A stretch of 64,000 nt of DNA, taken from assembly GCF_007830455.1 (NCBI RefSeq), contig NZ_VLLB01000010.1, forward strand, positions 62,001 to 126,000, written 5' to 3'. Position 1 is the first letter of the stretch. Each line of letters starts with the position of its first letter. The stretch comes from Pseudoduganella lurida (GTDB lineage: Bacteria; Pseudomonadota; Gammaproteobacteria; Burkholderiales; Burkholderiaceae_D). Under the pieces are notes generated by a model, which was given only the letters and a program-made list of their open reading frames with translations, made no database searches and was not told the DNA's origin. This document shows, piece after piece, positions 1-13,900 of this stretch. Made by a program: the position numbers and the translations under genes.

Positions 1-601
1 ACACGTCCTTCCACAGGTCGATGCCGCCCTGCATCTGCGACCAGAACGCGCCGGCATCGACACCGATCAGCTTCACGCCGACCAGGTAGCCGCCGAAGAT
101 GCCCACCGCCGAAAAAATCGAGGCCAGCAGCGGCACGGCGATGACGCCGGCCCAGAACCGGGGAGCCAGCACGCGCTGGATCGGGTTCACGGCCATCATT
201 TCCATGGCCGACAGCTGCTCGCCTGCCTTCATCAGGCCGATCTCGGCCGTCAGCGACGTGCCGGCGCGGCCCGCGAACAGCAGGCCCGTGATGACGGGAC
301 CCAGCTCGCGCGTCAGGCCCAAAGCCACCAGCAGGCCGAGCGATTCGGAGGCGCCGTACTTCGTCAGCGTGTAGTAACCCTGCAGACCCAGCACCATGCC
401 CACGAACAGGCCGGACAGCGTGATGATCAGCAGCGAACGGTTGCCGATGAAGTGCAGCTGCTCGATCACGAGGTAGGGCCGGCGCATCATGCCCGGCGAC
501 AGCTTCAGCATCTGGAAGAAGGTGCGCGTGGCGTAGCCGAGGCTTTCCACATAATCGCGCGCGGTATTGCCGACGCCGGCCAGCAGGCGGCGGCCGATCA
601 T
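1..601 (-). CDS. mlaE: MlaE, phospholipid ABC transporter permease (partial, C-terminus outside window)
   Basis: This is the inner-membrane permease subunit of the Mla system, which moves phospholipids between the outer and inner membranes to keep outer-membrane lipid asymmetry. The first 200 codons are present. They show the MlaE/YrbE pattern: an amphipathic N-terminus (MIGRRLLAGVGN), then hydrophobic segments with GMVLGLQGY, LGPVITGLLFAGRAGTSLTAEIG and a MEMMAVNPIQRVLAPR-like cytoplasmic loop typical of the family. The ATG lies in an ATGA overlap with the mlaF stop codon, so the two genes are translationally coupled. The rest of the gene, and presumably mlaD, mlaC and mlaB, lie beyond the left edge. 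The identification is firm; only the 3' part is missing. Confidence 0.93.
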   Translation of the reverse strand, partial: MIGRRLLAGVGNTARDYVESLGYATRTFFQMLKLSPGMMRRPYLVIEQLHFIGNRSLLIITLSGLFVGMVLGLQGYYTLTKYGASESLGLLVALGLTRELGPVITGLLFAGRAGTSLTAEIGLMKAGEQLSAMEMMAVNPIQRVLAPRFWAGVIAVPLLASIFSAVGIFGGYLVGVKLIGVDAGAFWSQMQGGIDLWKDV

Positions 602-1401
602 GCGCGGCCTCCCAGGCCCAGGTCATCCGCCAGCGATTTGCCGGGATAGTGGAACGGCACGGGGCCGTCGCTTTCGGCGTGCACGAACTGTTTGACGTAA
701 GGATCGGTGGACACCATCATCTCGGCCGGGGTGCCGTGGGCAACGATCTTGCCCTGCGACAGGAAATAAACATAGTCGGCGATCGTGAAGGATTCCTTCA
801 CGTCGTGCGACACGAGAATGCTCGTCGACCCCAGCGCGGCGTTCAGGTTGCGGATCAGGTTGGCGGTGACGCCCATCGAGATCGGGTCGAGGCCGGCAAA
901 CGGCTCGTCGTACATGATCAACTGGGGATCGAGGGCGATGCTGCGGGCCAGCGCCACGCGCCGCGCCATGCCGCCGGAAATCTCGCCCGGCTTCAGTTTC
1001 GCCGCGTTGCGCAGGCCGACGGCGTGCAGCTTCATCAGCACCAGGTCGCGAATCAGTTCTTCCGGCAGGTCGGTATGCTCGCGCAGCGGGAACGCCACGT
1101 TCTCGAACACGGTGAGATCGGTGAACAGCGCGCCATGCTGGAACAGCATGCCCATCTTGCGGCGCAGCAGGTACAGCTCCTTCGTCTTGAGCTGGTGCAC
1201 CACCTGGCCATCGACGCGGACCTCGCCCTTGCTGGGGCGCAGCTGGCCGCCGATCAGGCGCAGCACCGTCGTCTTGCCGCTGCCGGAGCCACCCATGATC
1301 GCGATCACCTTCCCTTTCGGGAAGTCCATGTGCAGGCCCGCGAGGATAGCCCGCTTCCCGTAGGAGAAGTGCAGATCGCGGATTTCGACTAGGTTTGCCA
1401 A
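598..1401 (-). CDS. mlaF: MlaF, phospholipid ABC transporter ATP-binding protein
   Basis: This cytoplasmic ATPase drives the MlaFEDB phospholipid transporter. The 267-residue protein has a Walker A motif GGSGSGKT at residues 37-44, a Q-loop around LFQHGALF, the ABC signature ISGGM, Walker B LIMYDEP followed by FAGLDP, and the switch histidine in LVSHD. The length matches E. coli MlaF. The start MANLVEIRDLHFSYG agrees with family N-termini. It is the first gene of a minus-strand operon and overlaps mlaE by four bases. The promoter must lie in the 295-bp space before gltD, where a 22-bp palindrome (1516-1537) and REP elements are found. Confidence 0.95.
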   Translation of the reverse strand: MANLVEIRDLHFSYGKRAILAGLHMDFPKGKVIAIMGGSGSGKTTVLRLIGGQLRPSKGEVRVDGQVVHQLKTKELYLLRRKMGMLFQHGALFTDLTVFENVAFPLREHTDLPEELIRDLVLMKLHAVGLRNAAKLKPGEISGGMARRVALARSIALDPQLIMYDEPFAGLDPISMGVTANLIRNLNAALGSTSILVSHDVKESFTIADYVYFLSQGKIVAHGTPAEMMVSTDPYVKQFVHAESDGPVPFHYPGKSLADDLGLGGRA

Positions 1402-1515
1402 GGCAGAAGCTCTTTATTTTTTGATGGCATATTGTAATGCAGAAAGCTCATACTCTGCCGGCGCGCCCTTCGAAGACGCTCATGCAGCCCAGCTTCGGGT
1501 GTAAATAGTACAACA

Positions 1516-1537
1516 TTACTAACTGCTGAGTCAGTAA
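1516..1537. promoter_or_regulatory. Near-perfect palindrome upstream of mlaF (candidate operator)
   Basis: The arms TTACTAACT and AGTCAGTAA match at 8 of 9 positions around a 4-bp centre, giving a 22-bp inverted repeat about 115-136 bp upstream of the mlaF start. The size and the AT-rich ends with GACT cores resemble operators of TetR-type repressors. No such regulator gene is in the window. It sits in an AT-richer pocket where minus-strand promoter elements are plausible (for example a TTGTAA with a TAGTAA 17 bp further on). The binding factor is unknown. Confidence 0.4.
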
Positions 1538-1580
1538 TTTACAATTGGCAAAGCGTGTTAATGCGCCGCAAGGCAAAACC

Positions 1581-1673
1581 GGGGACAGACCCCTGTTTTG
1601 AAGAAATTTCCTCAGAAATGGGGACAGACCCCATTTTCCAGGAAATATTTCCCGAAAAAGGGGGTCTGTCCCC
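1581..1673. repeat. REP-like cluster, family A (three copies of a 13-bp palindrome)
   Basis: The 13-mer GGGGACAGACCCC occurs at 1581-1593 and 1620-1632, and its reverse complement at 1661-1673. Between the second and third lies a GGAAATATTTCC palindrome (from 1641). The last two copies form an inverted pair. The block fills the space between the gltD stop and the mlaF promoter region. Read on the minus strand it gives a GC hairpin followed by T-rich sequence, so it could also end gltD transcription. The same element recurs at 8184-8354 and 46240-46293. Confidence 0.75.
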
Positions 1674-1696
1674 ATTTTTTATGCAACTTTCTAGAC

Positions 1697-3160
1697 TCAG
1701 CGTGGCAGGACGGAGTGGCCCATCAGGTACTCGTCCACCGCGCGGGCGCACTGGCGGCCTTCGCGGATCGCCCACACCACCAGCGACTGGCCGCGGCGAA
1801 TGTCGCCGGCGGCAAAAATGCCCGGCTTGCTCGTGACGTAGGCATTGGTGCCTTCTGTGGCGGCGCGGGCATTGCCGCGGCCATCCTTCTCGACGCCGAA
1901 CGCTTCCAGCACCTGTTGCACGGGCGAGACGAAGCCCATCGCCAGCAGCACCAGGTCGGCCTTCACGTCAAACTCGGAGTTCGGCACTTCGACCATCTTG
2001 CCGTCTTTCCATTCGACGCGGCAGGCCACCAGTTTTTCCACTTTGCCGCCCTTGCCTTCCAGGCGTTTCGTGGCGACGGCCCAGTCGCGCTCGCAGCCTT
2101 CCTCGTGCGACGAGGAGGTGCGCAGCTTGGTCGGCCAGTACGGCCAGACCAGCGGCTTGTTTTCCTGTTCCGGCGGCTGCGGCATCAGTTCGAACTGGGT
2201 GATCGCCGTGGCGCCATGGCGGTTCGACGTGCCCACGCAGTCGGAACCCGTGTCGCCGCCGCCGATCACGACCACGTGCTTGCCGGTGGCCTTGATCTGG
2301 TCCTTGACCTTGTCGCCGGCGTTGATCTTGTTCTGCTGCGGCAGGAAGTCCATCGCGAAGTGCACGCCCTTCAGCTCGCGGCCCGGCACCGGCAGGTCGC
2401 GCGGCTGTTCCGCACCACCGGCGATGACGACGGCATCGAATTCCTTCTCCAGGTCTTCCGGGAAGATGGTTTCCTTGGCCCAGTTGTTGACGCTGGCCGG
2501 GAAATCCTTGCCCACCAGCGTGGACAGGCGGAACTTCACGCCTTCCGCTTCCATCTGTTCGATGCGGCGGTCGATGTGGAACTTCTCCAGCTTGAAGTCG
2601 GGGATGCCATAACGCAGCAGGCCGCCGGCACGGTCCGATTTCTCGAACACCGTCACGTCGTGGCCGGCGCGGGCCAGCTGCTGTGCTGCCGCCAGGCCGG
2701 CCGGACCGGAACCGATCACGGCCACTTTCTTGCCCGTCCTGTGGTCGGCCGGCTGCGGCTTGACCCAGCCATGTTCCCAGCCTTCGTCGATGATCTTGTG
2801 CTCGATCGACTTGATGCCCACCGCATCGCTGTTGATGCCCAGCGTACAGGCGCTCTCGCAAGGCGCCGGGCAGATGCGGCCCGTGAACTCGGGGAAGTTG
2901 TTCGTCTGGTGCAGCACGTCCAGCGCCTGGCGGTAGTGCTGGCGGTACACCAGGTCGTTCCAGTCGGGGATGATGTTGTTGACGGGGCAGCCCGAGTTGC
3001 AGAACGGGATGCCGCAGTCCATGCAGCGTGCGCCCTGCACCTTGGCCTGCTCGTCCGTCAGCTTCAGCACGAACTCCTTGTAGTTCTTCAGGCGGCTTTC
3101 CGGGGCCAGGTAGCTTTCGTCCTGGCGCTCGAATTCCATGAAACCGGTGATTTTGCCCAT
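1697..3160 (-). CDS. gltD: Glutamate synthase (NADPH) small subunit
   Basis: GltD supplies electrons from NADPH through FAD and iron-sulfur clusters to GltB, which makes two glutamates from glutamine and 2-oxoglutarate. The 487-residue protein has the N-terminal cluster cysteines C46, C49, C54 and C58 (ARCMDCGIPFCNSGCP) and C97, C101 and C105. A GSGPAGLAAA dinucleotide-binding fold follows (about 150-160), then a second one, VVIGGGDTGSD. It lies 23 bp downstream of gltB on the same strand, the usual gltBD order. The start MGKITGFMEFER is the family consensus. Confidence 0.97.
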   Translation of the reverse strand: MGKITGFMEFERQDESYLAPESRLKNYKEFVLKLTDEQAKVQGARCMDCGIPFCNSGCPVNNIIPDWNDLVYRQHYRQALDVLHQTNNFPEFTGRICPAPCESACTLGINSDAVGIKSIEHKIIDEGWEHGWVKPQPADHRTGKKVAVIGSGPAGLAAAQQLARAGHDVTVFEKSDRAGGLLRYGIPDFKLEKFHIDRRIEQMEAEGVKFRLSTLVGKDFPASVNNWAKETIFPEDLEKEFDAVVIAGGAEQPRDLPVPGRELKGVHFAMDFLPQQNKINAGDKVKDQIKATGKHVVVIGGGDTGSDCVGTSNRHGATAITQFELMPQPPEQENKPLVWPYWPTKLRTSSSHEEGCERDWAVATKRLEGKGGKVEKLVACRVEWKDGKMVEVPNSEFDVKADLVLLAMGFVSPVQQVLEAFGVEKDGRGNARAATEGTNAYVTSKPGIFAAGDIRRGQSLVVWAIREGRQCARAVDEYLMGHSVLPR

Positions 3161-3183
3161 TTTCGTTCTCTTTCTCGTTATCT

Positions 3184-7902
<4,719 letters not shown>

Positions 7903-7919
7903 GGTCTTCTCCGAAGCTG

Positions 7920-7968
7920 CGGAGCCCTGAACACTCACCGTGGCGGCGTGCAAGGCTCCGGTTTTTTT
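7920..7968. promoter_or_regulatory. Hairpin in the gltB 5' leader
   Basis: The complementary 7-mers CGGAGCC (7920-7926) and GGCTCCG (7954-7960) enclose 27 nt that can form a smaller CGCCG/CGGTG hairpin. A run of seven T follows on the plus strand. Read toward gltB, the structure sits in the leader 18-59 nt before the ATG, ahead of the ribosome site. Read on the plus strand it resembles a terminator, but no gene needs one there. Any role in gltB control is only inference. Confidence 0.3.
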
Positions 7969-7990
7969 GCATATTAAAAAACGAAAATCG

Positions 7991-8035
7991 AGAGTAGTGC
8001 ATCGCACCAAAAAACTCAACCCTAACAATTAGGGT
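7991..8035 (-). promoter_or_regulatory. Candidate gltB promoter with adjoining palindrome
   Basis: On the minus strand, TTGAGT (8019-8014) and TACTCT (7996-7991) are 17 bp apart, a modest sigma-70 match that would give a leader of about 80 nt. A perfect 7-3-7 palindrome with arms ACCCTAA and TTAGGGT covers 8019-8035 and abuts the -35 element, as a regulator site would. The regulator is not identified. Confidence 0.35.
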
Positions 8036-8183
8036 CGGAGTCGAATTATTCGCAACGCTGTTACGCAAAATATTAAATAGGGACATAGTGCTTTTGCGTA
8101 CTACTAATCTGGCGATCGTGTCCAAATAAACGAAAAATTGCCCATCCTCTCCTACTTAGTCCCCAGCAAAATTTCCTAAAAAC

Positions 8184-8354
8184 GGGGACTGTCCCCTTTT
8201 TTTGGAAATATTGCCCAGAATAAGCCTGTGAGTTTTGTTGCCACCATGCTATTCCCTAAGTCCTGCATAGGAGAGGTCTGCAGCGGCGTTCACGAATGGA
8301 ATGCGCCAGTGTTTTCGGTTGGAAAAATATTTCCAAAAAAAGGGGACTGTCCCC
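8184..8354. repeat. Inverted REP pair, family A, next to the RAYT gene
   Basis: Two 29-bp units face each other: GGGGACTGTCCCC, seven T, then GGAAATATT (8184-8212), and its exact reverse complement at 8326-8354 apart from the central base of the palindrome. They enclose 113 bp with no convincing gene. The right unit ends 22 bp from the stop codon of the RAYT gene. This is the arrangement of a BIME (paired REPs) beside its likely mobilising protein. The rest of the 7903-8376 interval holds only the gltB promoter region. Confidence 0.8.
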
Positions 8355-8376
8355 GGTGGGGGATGTTGTATGAATG

Positions 8377-9075
8377 CTACGGGTTGGTGGGGCGCTTGAA
8401 AGGGCGGCCGCGTTTGGCGGGGAGGATCTGGCGCTGGGCCTGGCGCTCGAGGGCGTGTTTGTAGGGGTCGGTGCCGAGGGGCCAGCCCTTCAGGACGGCG
8501 GCTTCGATGGTCTTGATGTCTGCAGCGCCCAGCATTTGACTGGAGAGTTCGATGTAGGCCGCCTCGCGCTGGAACGGCGTGTTGCCGAGCGACCAGTAGA
8601 CGGGGTGGTCGGTGATGGTGCCGTCCGTGCGCTGGCCGGCATGGTGGCCATAGCTGGACCAGCCGTACTGCTCCGCCTGCGCGACGAGGCCGGTGCGGAC
8701 CGGTGCGTGTTCCATATAACGGCTGCAGGCCAGCAGGAAATCCCTGGCTTCGACGACGGAGGTCTTGTACCGCCCGTGCCACAGCGTCCCGGCGCGGCCG
8801 TATTTCTGGTTGTAGTACGGAACATAAATGCGGCCCAGCCACTGCATCATCTGGCCCAGGCCTTCTTCATCGGACGGCGTCAGCAGCAGGTGCAACTGGT
8901 CCGGCAGCAGCACATAGGAATGGATCGCCACCTTGTACGTGCGCGCTGCCGTGCGCAGCCAGCCGAGGAAGGCCGTGTAGTCGTCGTCGTCCTGGAACAC
9001 GGGCGTGCCGTTCAGGCCCCGCTGGATCAGGTAATGGGGTTGCGACGGAACGATGAGACGGGGCAGGCGGGCCAT
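8377..9075 (-). CDS. REP-associated tyrosine transposase (RAYT, Y1/IS200-like)
   Basis: RAYTs are single-copy, HUH-type single-strand nucleases thought to move and maintain REP palindromes. The 232-residue protein starts MARLPRLIVPSQPHYLIQRG, the typical RAYT N-terminus. It has the WLGRIYVPYYNQKYGRAGTLW-type core, the HGRYK segment, and the catalytic tyrosine Y120 in SRYMEHAPVR. The usual HxH metal-binding pair is altered: the sequence reads LLPDQLHLLL, with Q60 where the first histidine should be and H62 kept. The frame continues upstream, but that part overlaps the regulator gene and does not look like protein. REP elements lie just downstream. Activity is uncertain because of Q60. Confidence 0.85.
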   Translation of the reverse strand: MARLPRLIVPSQPHYLIQRGLNGTPVFQDDDDYTAFLGWLRTAARTYKVAIHSYVLLPDQLHLLLTPSDEEGLGQMMQWLGRIYVPYYNQKYGRAGTLWHGRYKTSVVEARDFLLACSRYMEHAPVRTGLVAQAEQYGWSSYGHHAGQRTDGTITDHPVYWSLGNTPFQREAAYIELSSQMLGAADIKTIEAAVLKGWPLGTDPYKHALERQAQRQILPAKRGRPFKRPTNP

Positions 9076-9158
9076 GGGAGACGCGGCAGGGGATGGCGGG
9101 AATGGCAGGAGCGGCAATGATACCCCGACCGCCCCACCCTGTCCCCAATAAGATTTAC

Positions 9159-9839
9159 TCAGGACAGATTGAAGCTGGCGGACAGGCTGTAGCCCTCGCC
9201 ATAGGCGCTGCGCAGCGGCAGGTCCTGGCCCAGCCCGGTGCGGGCCTTCTTGCGCAGGCGGTAGACCAGCATGTCGACGCGGCGGCCGGCATCCGGATCG
9301 TCGCCGCCGATGCCTGCCACGATCACCTGGCGCGGCACGGGCCGCGTGTTGATCGTCAGTAGATGCAGGAAATTGCATTCCTTTTCCGTCAGCGTGATGG
9401 CCTGGCCCTGCAGTTCGAGCTGGCGGGCGGACAGCCGCAGCGTCCACTTGCTGGGGATCGACACGGGCTCCTGGGGACCGACGCGCCGGTCCAGTGCCTC
9501 GATATGCGCGGCCAGTTCAGGGAACTTGATCGGCTTGGTCAGATAGTGGTCGGCGCCCAGGCGCAGGCCGAGGATGCGGCTGTCGAAATTGACGCGGCCC
9601 GTCAGCACCAGCAGGCCGATCTGTGGATACAGCTGCCGCATGCGGGGGATCACATTGATGCCGTCCTCGTCCGGCAGACCGAGATCCAGCACGACGACGC
9701 CGACAGTCCCCTGGCTCAATGCGGACCACATTTCTCCGGCATTGTTGGTAATGCTGACTCCGTGCCCCATTTCAGCCAGGTAATCCGCCATTTCCTCGGC
9801 GTATTCCAGGTTGTCTTCCACGATCAGTATCTGCGTCAT
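9159..9839 (-). CDS. OmpR/PhoB-type response regulator
   Basis: This cytoplasmic DNA-binding response regulator has 226 residues. The receiver domain has acidic residues E8 and D9, phospho-acceptor D52 (VVVLDLGLP), T80 and K102 (LTKPIKF). The C-terminal winged helix contains ITLTEKECNFLHLL and the late RSAYGEGYSL hairpin. It follows the histidine kinase gene by 66 bp on the same strand and is its probable partner. The target genes are unknown; the SNF2 helicase gene upstream is in the same transcription unit. Confidence 0.9.
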   Translation of the reverse strand: MTQILIVEDNLEYAEEMADYLAEMGHGVSITNNAGEMWSALSQGTVGVVVLDLGLPDEDGINVIPRMRQLYPQIGLLVLTGRVNFDSRILGLRLGADHYLTKPIKFPELAAHIEALDRRVGPQEPVSIPSKWTLRLSARQLELQGQAITLTEKECNFLHLLTINTRPVPRQVIVAGIGGDDPDAGRRVDMLVYRLRKKARTGLGQDLPLRSAYGEGYSLSASFNLS

Positions 9840-9905
9840 CGATGCGCCATTCTTGCTGTTGTTACGCTACTGAATTATCACGGCAGTAACCAGTCGGCGC
9901 AAGGC

Positions 9906-10925
9906 TTAAGCCACCGTTGGCAACCAAATCCTGAACTTCTTGCCGCTTTCAGGAACATTTTCCACCGAGACGTTGCCGCCATGCACTTCGGCAACCGCTT
10001 TTGCCATATACAAACCAAGTCCCGAACCGGCCACGTTGCCTGCCGCACTGCCGCGAAAGCCCCTGTCGAACAGGCGCGGCAGCTCATCTTCCGGAATGGC
10101 CGGGCCGGAATCGTATACGACGAATTCGACCCCGCCCACCGCCGCGCGGCCTGCTCGCAGGACGATTTCGGTATGCGCGGGACTGTATTTCAGGGCGTTA
10201 TCAAGGAGCAGGTCGACGCACATGCGCAGGCCGGCCGGGTCGGCGCGGATCCAGTCCGGCGCACCGGCGGCCTCTACCTTGATCATGGCGCGCCGTTCGC
10301 GTGCCGCCTGTGCTGCCGCCTCCAGCAGTGCAGCCGGCGCGATGCCCGTTTCCTGCTTCTGCCGGCCGATCGCTGCCAGCCGGTCGGGCGACAGGTACTC
10401 TTCGATCATTCCCAACAGTCGGTCCGTCGCGCCCTGGATCTTGTGGTAGCGCTTGCGGGTTGCCTCGTCCGCATCCGTGCCCGTCATGACAAGGCGCTGG
10501 ATGGCCCCATCGATCGTGGACAGCGGCGTGCGGAACTCGTGCGACAGCATCGACGCGAACTTCTTCTGCTGCTCGGCCAGCGCCACGCGGGCCGAGATGT
10601 CGCGCACGATGCCCACCAGCCGCAGCCCGGCCGGCGTGTCGGCCAGCGTGGACTCGATCTCGACGGGAATGCCGTGCAGCTCGGTATCGCGCCGCACGGT
10701 GCGCCGGGTGGCATCGCCCTGCGCATGGCGAACGAGCCGCGCCGGCAGATCCTGCCGCAAGGGTGCCGCCAGCGTCTGCGAGCGCGCCAGCGCCTCCTCC
10801 GGCGTGCAGCCCAGGCGCCGTGCCGCCGCCGGGCTCACGTACAGCAGCGTGCCGGTCGCGCAGTCGAGCAGCCAGTGCACATCACCGGCATGCTCGAGCA
10901 GTAACGCAAAGTCGGCGGCGTCCAT
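9906..10925 (-). CDS. Soluble PAS-domain histidine kinase
   Basis: This is a sensor kinase of 339 residues with no membrane segment, so it senses a cytoplasmic signal. An N-terminal PAS domain (about 5-115, MDAADFALLLEHAGDVHWLLD) is followed by the HisKA box with phospho-acceptor H129 in LSHEFRTPLS, then the ATPase domain: N-box LLLDNALKYS, G1 box YDSGPAIPE and G2 box GSGLGLYMAKAV. The start codon lies 7 bp after the SNF2 helicase stop, and the response regulator follows, suggesting one operon. The ligand or cofactor of the PAS domain cannot be read from the sequence. Confidence 0.9.
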   Translation of the reverse strand: MDAADFALLLEHAGDVHWLLDCATGTLLYVSPAAARRLGCTPEEALARSQTLAAPLRQDLPARLVRHAQGDATRRTVRRDTELHGIPVEIESTLADTPAGLRLVGIVRDISARVALAEQQKKFASMLSHEFRTPLSTIDGAIQRLVMTGTDADEATRKRYHKIQGATDRLLGMIEEYLSPDRLAAIGRQKQETGIAPAALLEAAAQAARERRAMIKVEAAGAPDWIRADPAGLRMCVDLLLDNALKYSPAHTEIVLRAGRAAVGGVEFVVYDSGPAIPEDELPRLFDRGFRGSAAGNVAGSGLGLYMAKAVAEVHGGNVSVENVPESGKKFRIWLPTVA

Positions 10926-10932
10926 GGCCCGC

Positions 10933-13900
10933 TCAGTCCGCCAGCGGTGCGAAGATCTGCTGCAGGTCCTCCTGCGTCAGCGCCATCTTCTGCGACTCGC
11001 CTTCGGCCAGCACGGACTGCGCCAGGTCGGCCTTCTTCTGCTGCAGCACCTGGATCTTTTCCTCCAGCGTGCCCTTGGCAATCAGTTTATAAACGAACAC
11101 GGGCTTGTCCTGCCCGATGCGCCAGGCGCGGTCGGTGGCCTGCTGCTCGGCAGCCGGGTTCCACCACGGGTCGTAGTGGATCACCGTGTCGGCGGCGGTC
11201 AGGTTCAGGCCCACGCCGCCCGCCTTCAGGCTGATCAGGAAGATCGGCACGGCGCCCTGCTGAAACGCGGCCACCTGGGCGCCGCGGTCGCGCGTCTCGC
11301 CGGTCAGCAGCGCGTACGGAATGTCGCGCGAATCGAGTTCTTCCTGGATCAGCTCCAGCATGGACGTGAACTGCGAGAACACCAGGATCTTGCGGTTTTC
11401 TTCCAGCAGGTCTTCCAGCATCTGCATCAGGTCGGCCAGCTTGGCCGAGCCGGCCGCCTGCTGCTTGCGGGCCGACAGGGATTTCACCAGCCGCGGATCG
11501 CAGCACACCTGGCGCAGCTTGAGCAGCGCTTCCAGGATGACGATCTGGCTGCGCGCCACGCCCTTGCGGTCGATTTCCTCGCGCACCTTCTGGTCCATCG
11601 CCAGGCGCACGGTTTCGTACAGGTCGCGCTGGGCGCCCGTCAGTTCGACCTTGCGCACCATCTCCGTCTTTGGCGGCAGCTCCTTCGCCACGCTGTCCTT
11701 CGTGCGGCGCAGCAGGAACGGTTTGATGCGGCGGTTCAATAACATCCGGCGCTGCGGGTCGTCCTGGCGCTCGATCGGGTGGCGGAACTGCGAGTTGAAC
11801 GATTTTTCATCGCCCAGCAGGCCCGGCAGCAGGAAGTGGAACTGCGACCACAGTTCGCCCAGGTGGTTCTCCAGCGGCGTGCCGGACAGGCACAGCCGGT
11901 GCTTGGTGCGCAGCAGCCCGGCGCTCTGGGCCGCTTTCGAGCGGGTGTTCTTGATGTAGTGCGATTCGTCCAGGATCACCATGTGGAAATCGTGCTCGCG
12001 CAGCTTTTCCTCGTCGCGCGGCAGCAGCGCATAGGTGGTCAGCACCAGGTCCGCCTCGGGGATCTTGTCGAACAGTTCGGCACGGTCCTTGCCCTGTAGC
12101 AGCAGCACCTTCAGGTTCGGGGCGAAGCGGGCCGTCTCATCCTGCCAGTTGCCCATCAGCGAAGTGGGGGCGATCACCAAGGTCGGGTGCGTCATCCGGC
12201 CCGACTCCTTCTCGACCAGGATGTGCGCCAGGGTCTGTACCGTCTTGCCCAGGCCCATGTCGTCGGCCAGGATGCCGGCCAGGCCGTATTCGCGCAGGAA
12301 CTGCATCCAGGCCAGGCCTTCGCTCTGGTAGTCGCGCAGGGTGGCCTGCAGGCCGGCCGGCGTGGGCACCCGCTTCACGGCCGAGAACTGGTTCAGGCGG
12401 CGGCCCATGTCGCGCAGCTCTTCGCCGCCGGTCCAGTTAAATTCGCCGGTACGGGCCAGCTCGTCGAGCCGGGCCGCGTCCAGCGTGGCCATGCGGACGG
12501 CATGGCGGATCTTGTCGTTGAAGTACAGCTCGCCCAGGGTGCCGAGGATCGGTTTCAGGCGCGCCCACGGCAGCGCCACGCGTGCGCCGCCCGGCAGGGT
12601 GGCCAGCATCTGGTCCGTTTCGCCATGGGCGGCGATCGCCTTGGTGCTGAAATCGTTCGGCATGTTGCGGATCATCTGCACCAGCACGGGCAGCAGCGGC
12701 ACGCGCTCGCCGTTCACGGCGATGCCCAGTTCCAGCTCGAACCAGGCGTTGCCCGTGTCCGGTCCCTCTTCCTCGACTTCGGCGTACCACTCTTCCACCG
12801 CCGTCATGTCGTAGCGGTATTTACTGGTCTTTTCCACCTGCCAGCCCGCGGCTTGCAGTTGCTCGATTCCGGACTCGGCAAAGCGGATCCAGTCGGCCTG
12901 GCCGGCCAGCAGCAGGCCGCCGCGCACGGAGGACAGGGGCAGCGCCGTGGGCTTGCGGAAACCCAGCGCCGTCAGCGTGTCGAGCGCCGCCGTTTCGGCC
13001 GCTTCGTTGCGCTGGATGATCTCGGTGACGTCGCCGCGCTGGCGCACCACGCGCTGGGACGGATCGAACGACACGCGCTCGCCGTCGTAGTCGTACGACA
13101 GCACGGCGTAGTCGTTCCATTTCTGCGCCGTGCCCTCGGCCAGCTGGGCCGAATCCAGGACCAGGATGGGACGCGGCTTGACGTCCTCGCGCAGGCGCTG
13201 CGGCAGCGGTTGCGGCAGCGGCATGAGCTGCTGCAGGCCATGCGCCAGCAGCAGCTGCGACACGCGCATCTTGTCGTTCGGCATCAACAGCGGCGCCTGG
13301 GCGACCAGCGCCTGCAGTTCGGCCAGCGGGATCTCGGCGCCGCCCTGGTTCAGGTGCAGCACGCCACACGATAGGTTGTCGATATACCACGGCGGTTCGG
13401 TGGGCAGCATGTAGTCGATCTGGTCCGCGCCGGCGTGGCGGGCGCTGGCTGCCGCATGCTCGGGTTCTTCCACCTTCCAGCCCAGCCGCAGCCCCTTGCC
13501 TTCCTCGCGCCAGGCCAGGTTGGCGGTGCGCTGCTGGCCGGCCTTCATCGGATAGACCAGGCCGTTGCCCACGTCCGCCCAGGAGTTGGCCCATAGCAGT
13601 TTTTCCTGCTCCGACAGCATCTGCAGCAGGGCCGCGCCGATCTTGCCGCGCGGTTCCGTGGCACTGCCGGTCGGCGAATTCGGTCCCGTTCTCATTGCCA
13701 CAAAGAAACGCACCAGGTCCTCGTCGCCCGGCTCCAGGAAGGCGGGCGGCGTGGACAGCAGCGAGAACACTTCATTGACGGGACTGGCCGTGGCCACGTC
13801 GCCATTCGGCCGCAGCCGCGCTTTGTACAGTGCCAGCGCCACGTGCCGGCCACCGGACGTCGGTGCCAGCACGTAGATCAGCTTGTAGCTGGTGGCCTTC

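Noticed and set aside
1448..1836. Short frames on both strands across the REP cluster between mlaF and gltD.
   Set aside because: They are made of the repeated GGGGACAGACCCC units and flanking sequence and have no ribosome site.
7991..8010. A possible NtrC-type site (TGGTGC and GCAC elements) before gltB.
   Set aside because: The half-sites are in the wrong order relative to the NtrC consensus, with GTGC left of GCAC.
8228..8464. A 78-codon plus-strand frame within and beyond the inverted REP pair.
   Set aside because: It starts inside the repeat pair, crosses the right REP unit and then runs antisense to the RAYT gene.
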